Assembly (NCBI GenBank): GCA_026193435.1
Contig: JAPHUN010000324.1
Coordinates: 1-6,466 of the forward strand
Reading direction: 5' to 3'
DNA: 6,466 nt
Source: Chlorobium sp.
GTDB lineage: Bacteria; Bacteroidota; Chlorobiia; Chlorobiales; Chlorobiaceae
Shown here piece after piece: positions 5,943 to 6,466 of the stretch (positions are counted from its first letter, which is position 1; each line of letters opens with the position of its first letter). The notes below the pieces were generated by a model that saw only the letters and a program-made list of their open reading frames with translations, made no database searches and was not told the origin of the DNA. The position numbers and the translations under genes were made by a program.

Positions 5943-6466
5943 TCAGATGATCTCTGCAATCCGCAAAAAGTTTTTAAAAAGTGTAGTGCCTGTTTGTTCG
6001 TAATCGGCCCGGATCTCGCGGAAACTTTCCATGAGGTGCCCGCTGTCCATGTTCTTCAGGTCACTGTCGATAGAGATCCACGAGTGCAGCAGTCGGGGGG
6101 TAAGTTCGAAATGCGATTGAATTCCGTAAGCTCGGGTAGCTGTTTTTACAATCTGGTTAGTACAGTATTGCCCGGTCGCGAGCAGAGCTATGTTCTCATT
6201 GATGACTACCGTTTCACCATGCAGTTGAAAAACACGAAGGGTTTGGTCAAGATCCTGGAAGAGGGAATCCTGTATTCCTTCTGGAGTAAGGTTGACGGTA
6301 TACGGTCGGCCGTCGGGATCGAAAAGCCCTGTTTCTTTTGCCGGGAAAGCGATCACGAGGCCTCCGGCAGCTTTTACCAGTGTCTGCATCCCGAGACAGA
6401 TGCCGAGGTAGGGAATGTTTTCCTGTAGTATGATCCTGATATTCGCCAGTTCCCCGAGCATTATGG
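5943..6466 (-). CDS. Class I glutamine amidotransferase, N-terminus outside window
   Basis: The last 174 or so codons of a class I (Cys-His-Glu triad) glutamine amidotransferase domain protein. Such domains release ammonia from glutamine for a partner synthase or domain, or act as related gamma-glutamyl hydrolases. Numbering from the ATG at 6461, the nucleophile elbow is YLGICLGMQTL (18-28) with Cys22, a VFQLHGETV block (78-86) matches the conserved WHGD region of GuaA-like members, and GIQSHFELT (113-121) supplies His117 and Glu119. The frame stays open to the window edge before that ATG, and the family's usual N-terminal strand and glycine-rich oxyanion loop are missing, so the true start lies beyond 6466. 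It is not HisH-like in its middle, nor does a synthase domain follow: the protein ends at TGA 5943-5945. It resembles the stand-alone GuaA-type amidotransferases of unknown partner. The downstream photolyase starts 13 bases later. The biological substrate is unknown. Confidence 0.88.
   Translation of the reverse strand, partial: IMLGELANIRIILQENIPYLGICLGMQTLVKAAGGLVIAFPAKETGLFDPDGRPYTVNLTPEGIQDSLFQDLDQTLRVFQLHGETVVINENIALLATGQYCTNQIVKTATRAYGIQSHFELTPRLLHSWISIDSDLKNMDSGHLMESFREIRADYEQTGTTLFKNFLRIAEII

Noticed and set aside
5928..6428. 166-residue plus-strand frame opposite the amidotransferase
   Set aside because: It is antisense to the catalytic Cys and His-Glu blocks of the amidotransferase, and no motif is visible in the translation.
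5943..6466. HisH or GuaA assignment for the amidotransferase
   Set aside because: No GMP synthase ATP-pyrophosphatase domain follows, and no histidine genes are nearby. The region after the nucleophile lacks the HisH pattern, so only the class I amidotransferase level is supported.
1..6466. An undescribed defence or mobile system
   Set aside because: All five genes belong to familiar housekeeping or stress families with intact motifs. There is no cluster of unknown genes, no toxin-antitoxin pair and no sign of foreign base composition visible by eye.

Overview
The window is a compact, housekeeping-type bacterial chromosome segment with five protein genes. Two are cut by the window edges. No RNA gene, CRISPR array, insertion sequence or prophage gene is visible. 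The gene set and protein style (a RecD2-type helicase, a lysine-headed RNase R, a class II CPD photolyase and a domain-poor Kef-type antiporter), a mid-range base composition and the repeat found between the convergent genes together suggest a green sulfur bacterium (Chlorobiaceae). This placement is an inference from recall of such genomes, not a computed result.

Layout. Bases 1-534 (+) hold the C-terminal end of a RecD2-like ATP-dependent DNA helicase. A 256-base gap (535-790) has two small perfect hairpins and the leader of the next gene. Bases 791-3178 (+) encode a complete RNase R. Bases 3179-3389 form a convergent gap filled almost entirely by a repeat-like element: arrays of a GTTGANNN octamer at both ends in opposite orientation, with a strong hairpin (3221-3240) just inside the left array. 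On the minus strand, read from the right edge, come a class I glutamine amidotransferase (5943 to beyond 6466, start outside the window), a class II deoxyribodipyrimidine photolyase (4574-5929, possibly from 5959) and a Kef/CPA2-type cation:proton antiporter membrane subunit (3390-4553).

How the genes may work together. The three minus-strand genes have gaps of only 13 and 20 bases and are probably co-transcribed. Only the photolyase has an obvious specific job, light-driven repair of UV pyrimidine dimers, which suits a phototroph. RecD2 is also a DNA-repair or recombination enzyme, and RNase R degrades structured RNA. A shared pathway beyond general maintenance cannot be shown.

I do not see a clear new multi-gene system. 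The most interesting features are the inverted octamer-array element between rnr and the antiporter, the out-of-frame six-codon leader overlapping the rnr start, and the tight but functionally unexplained amidotransferase-photolyase-antiporter cluster.
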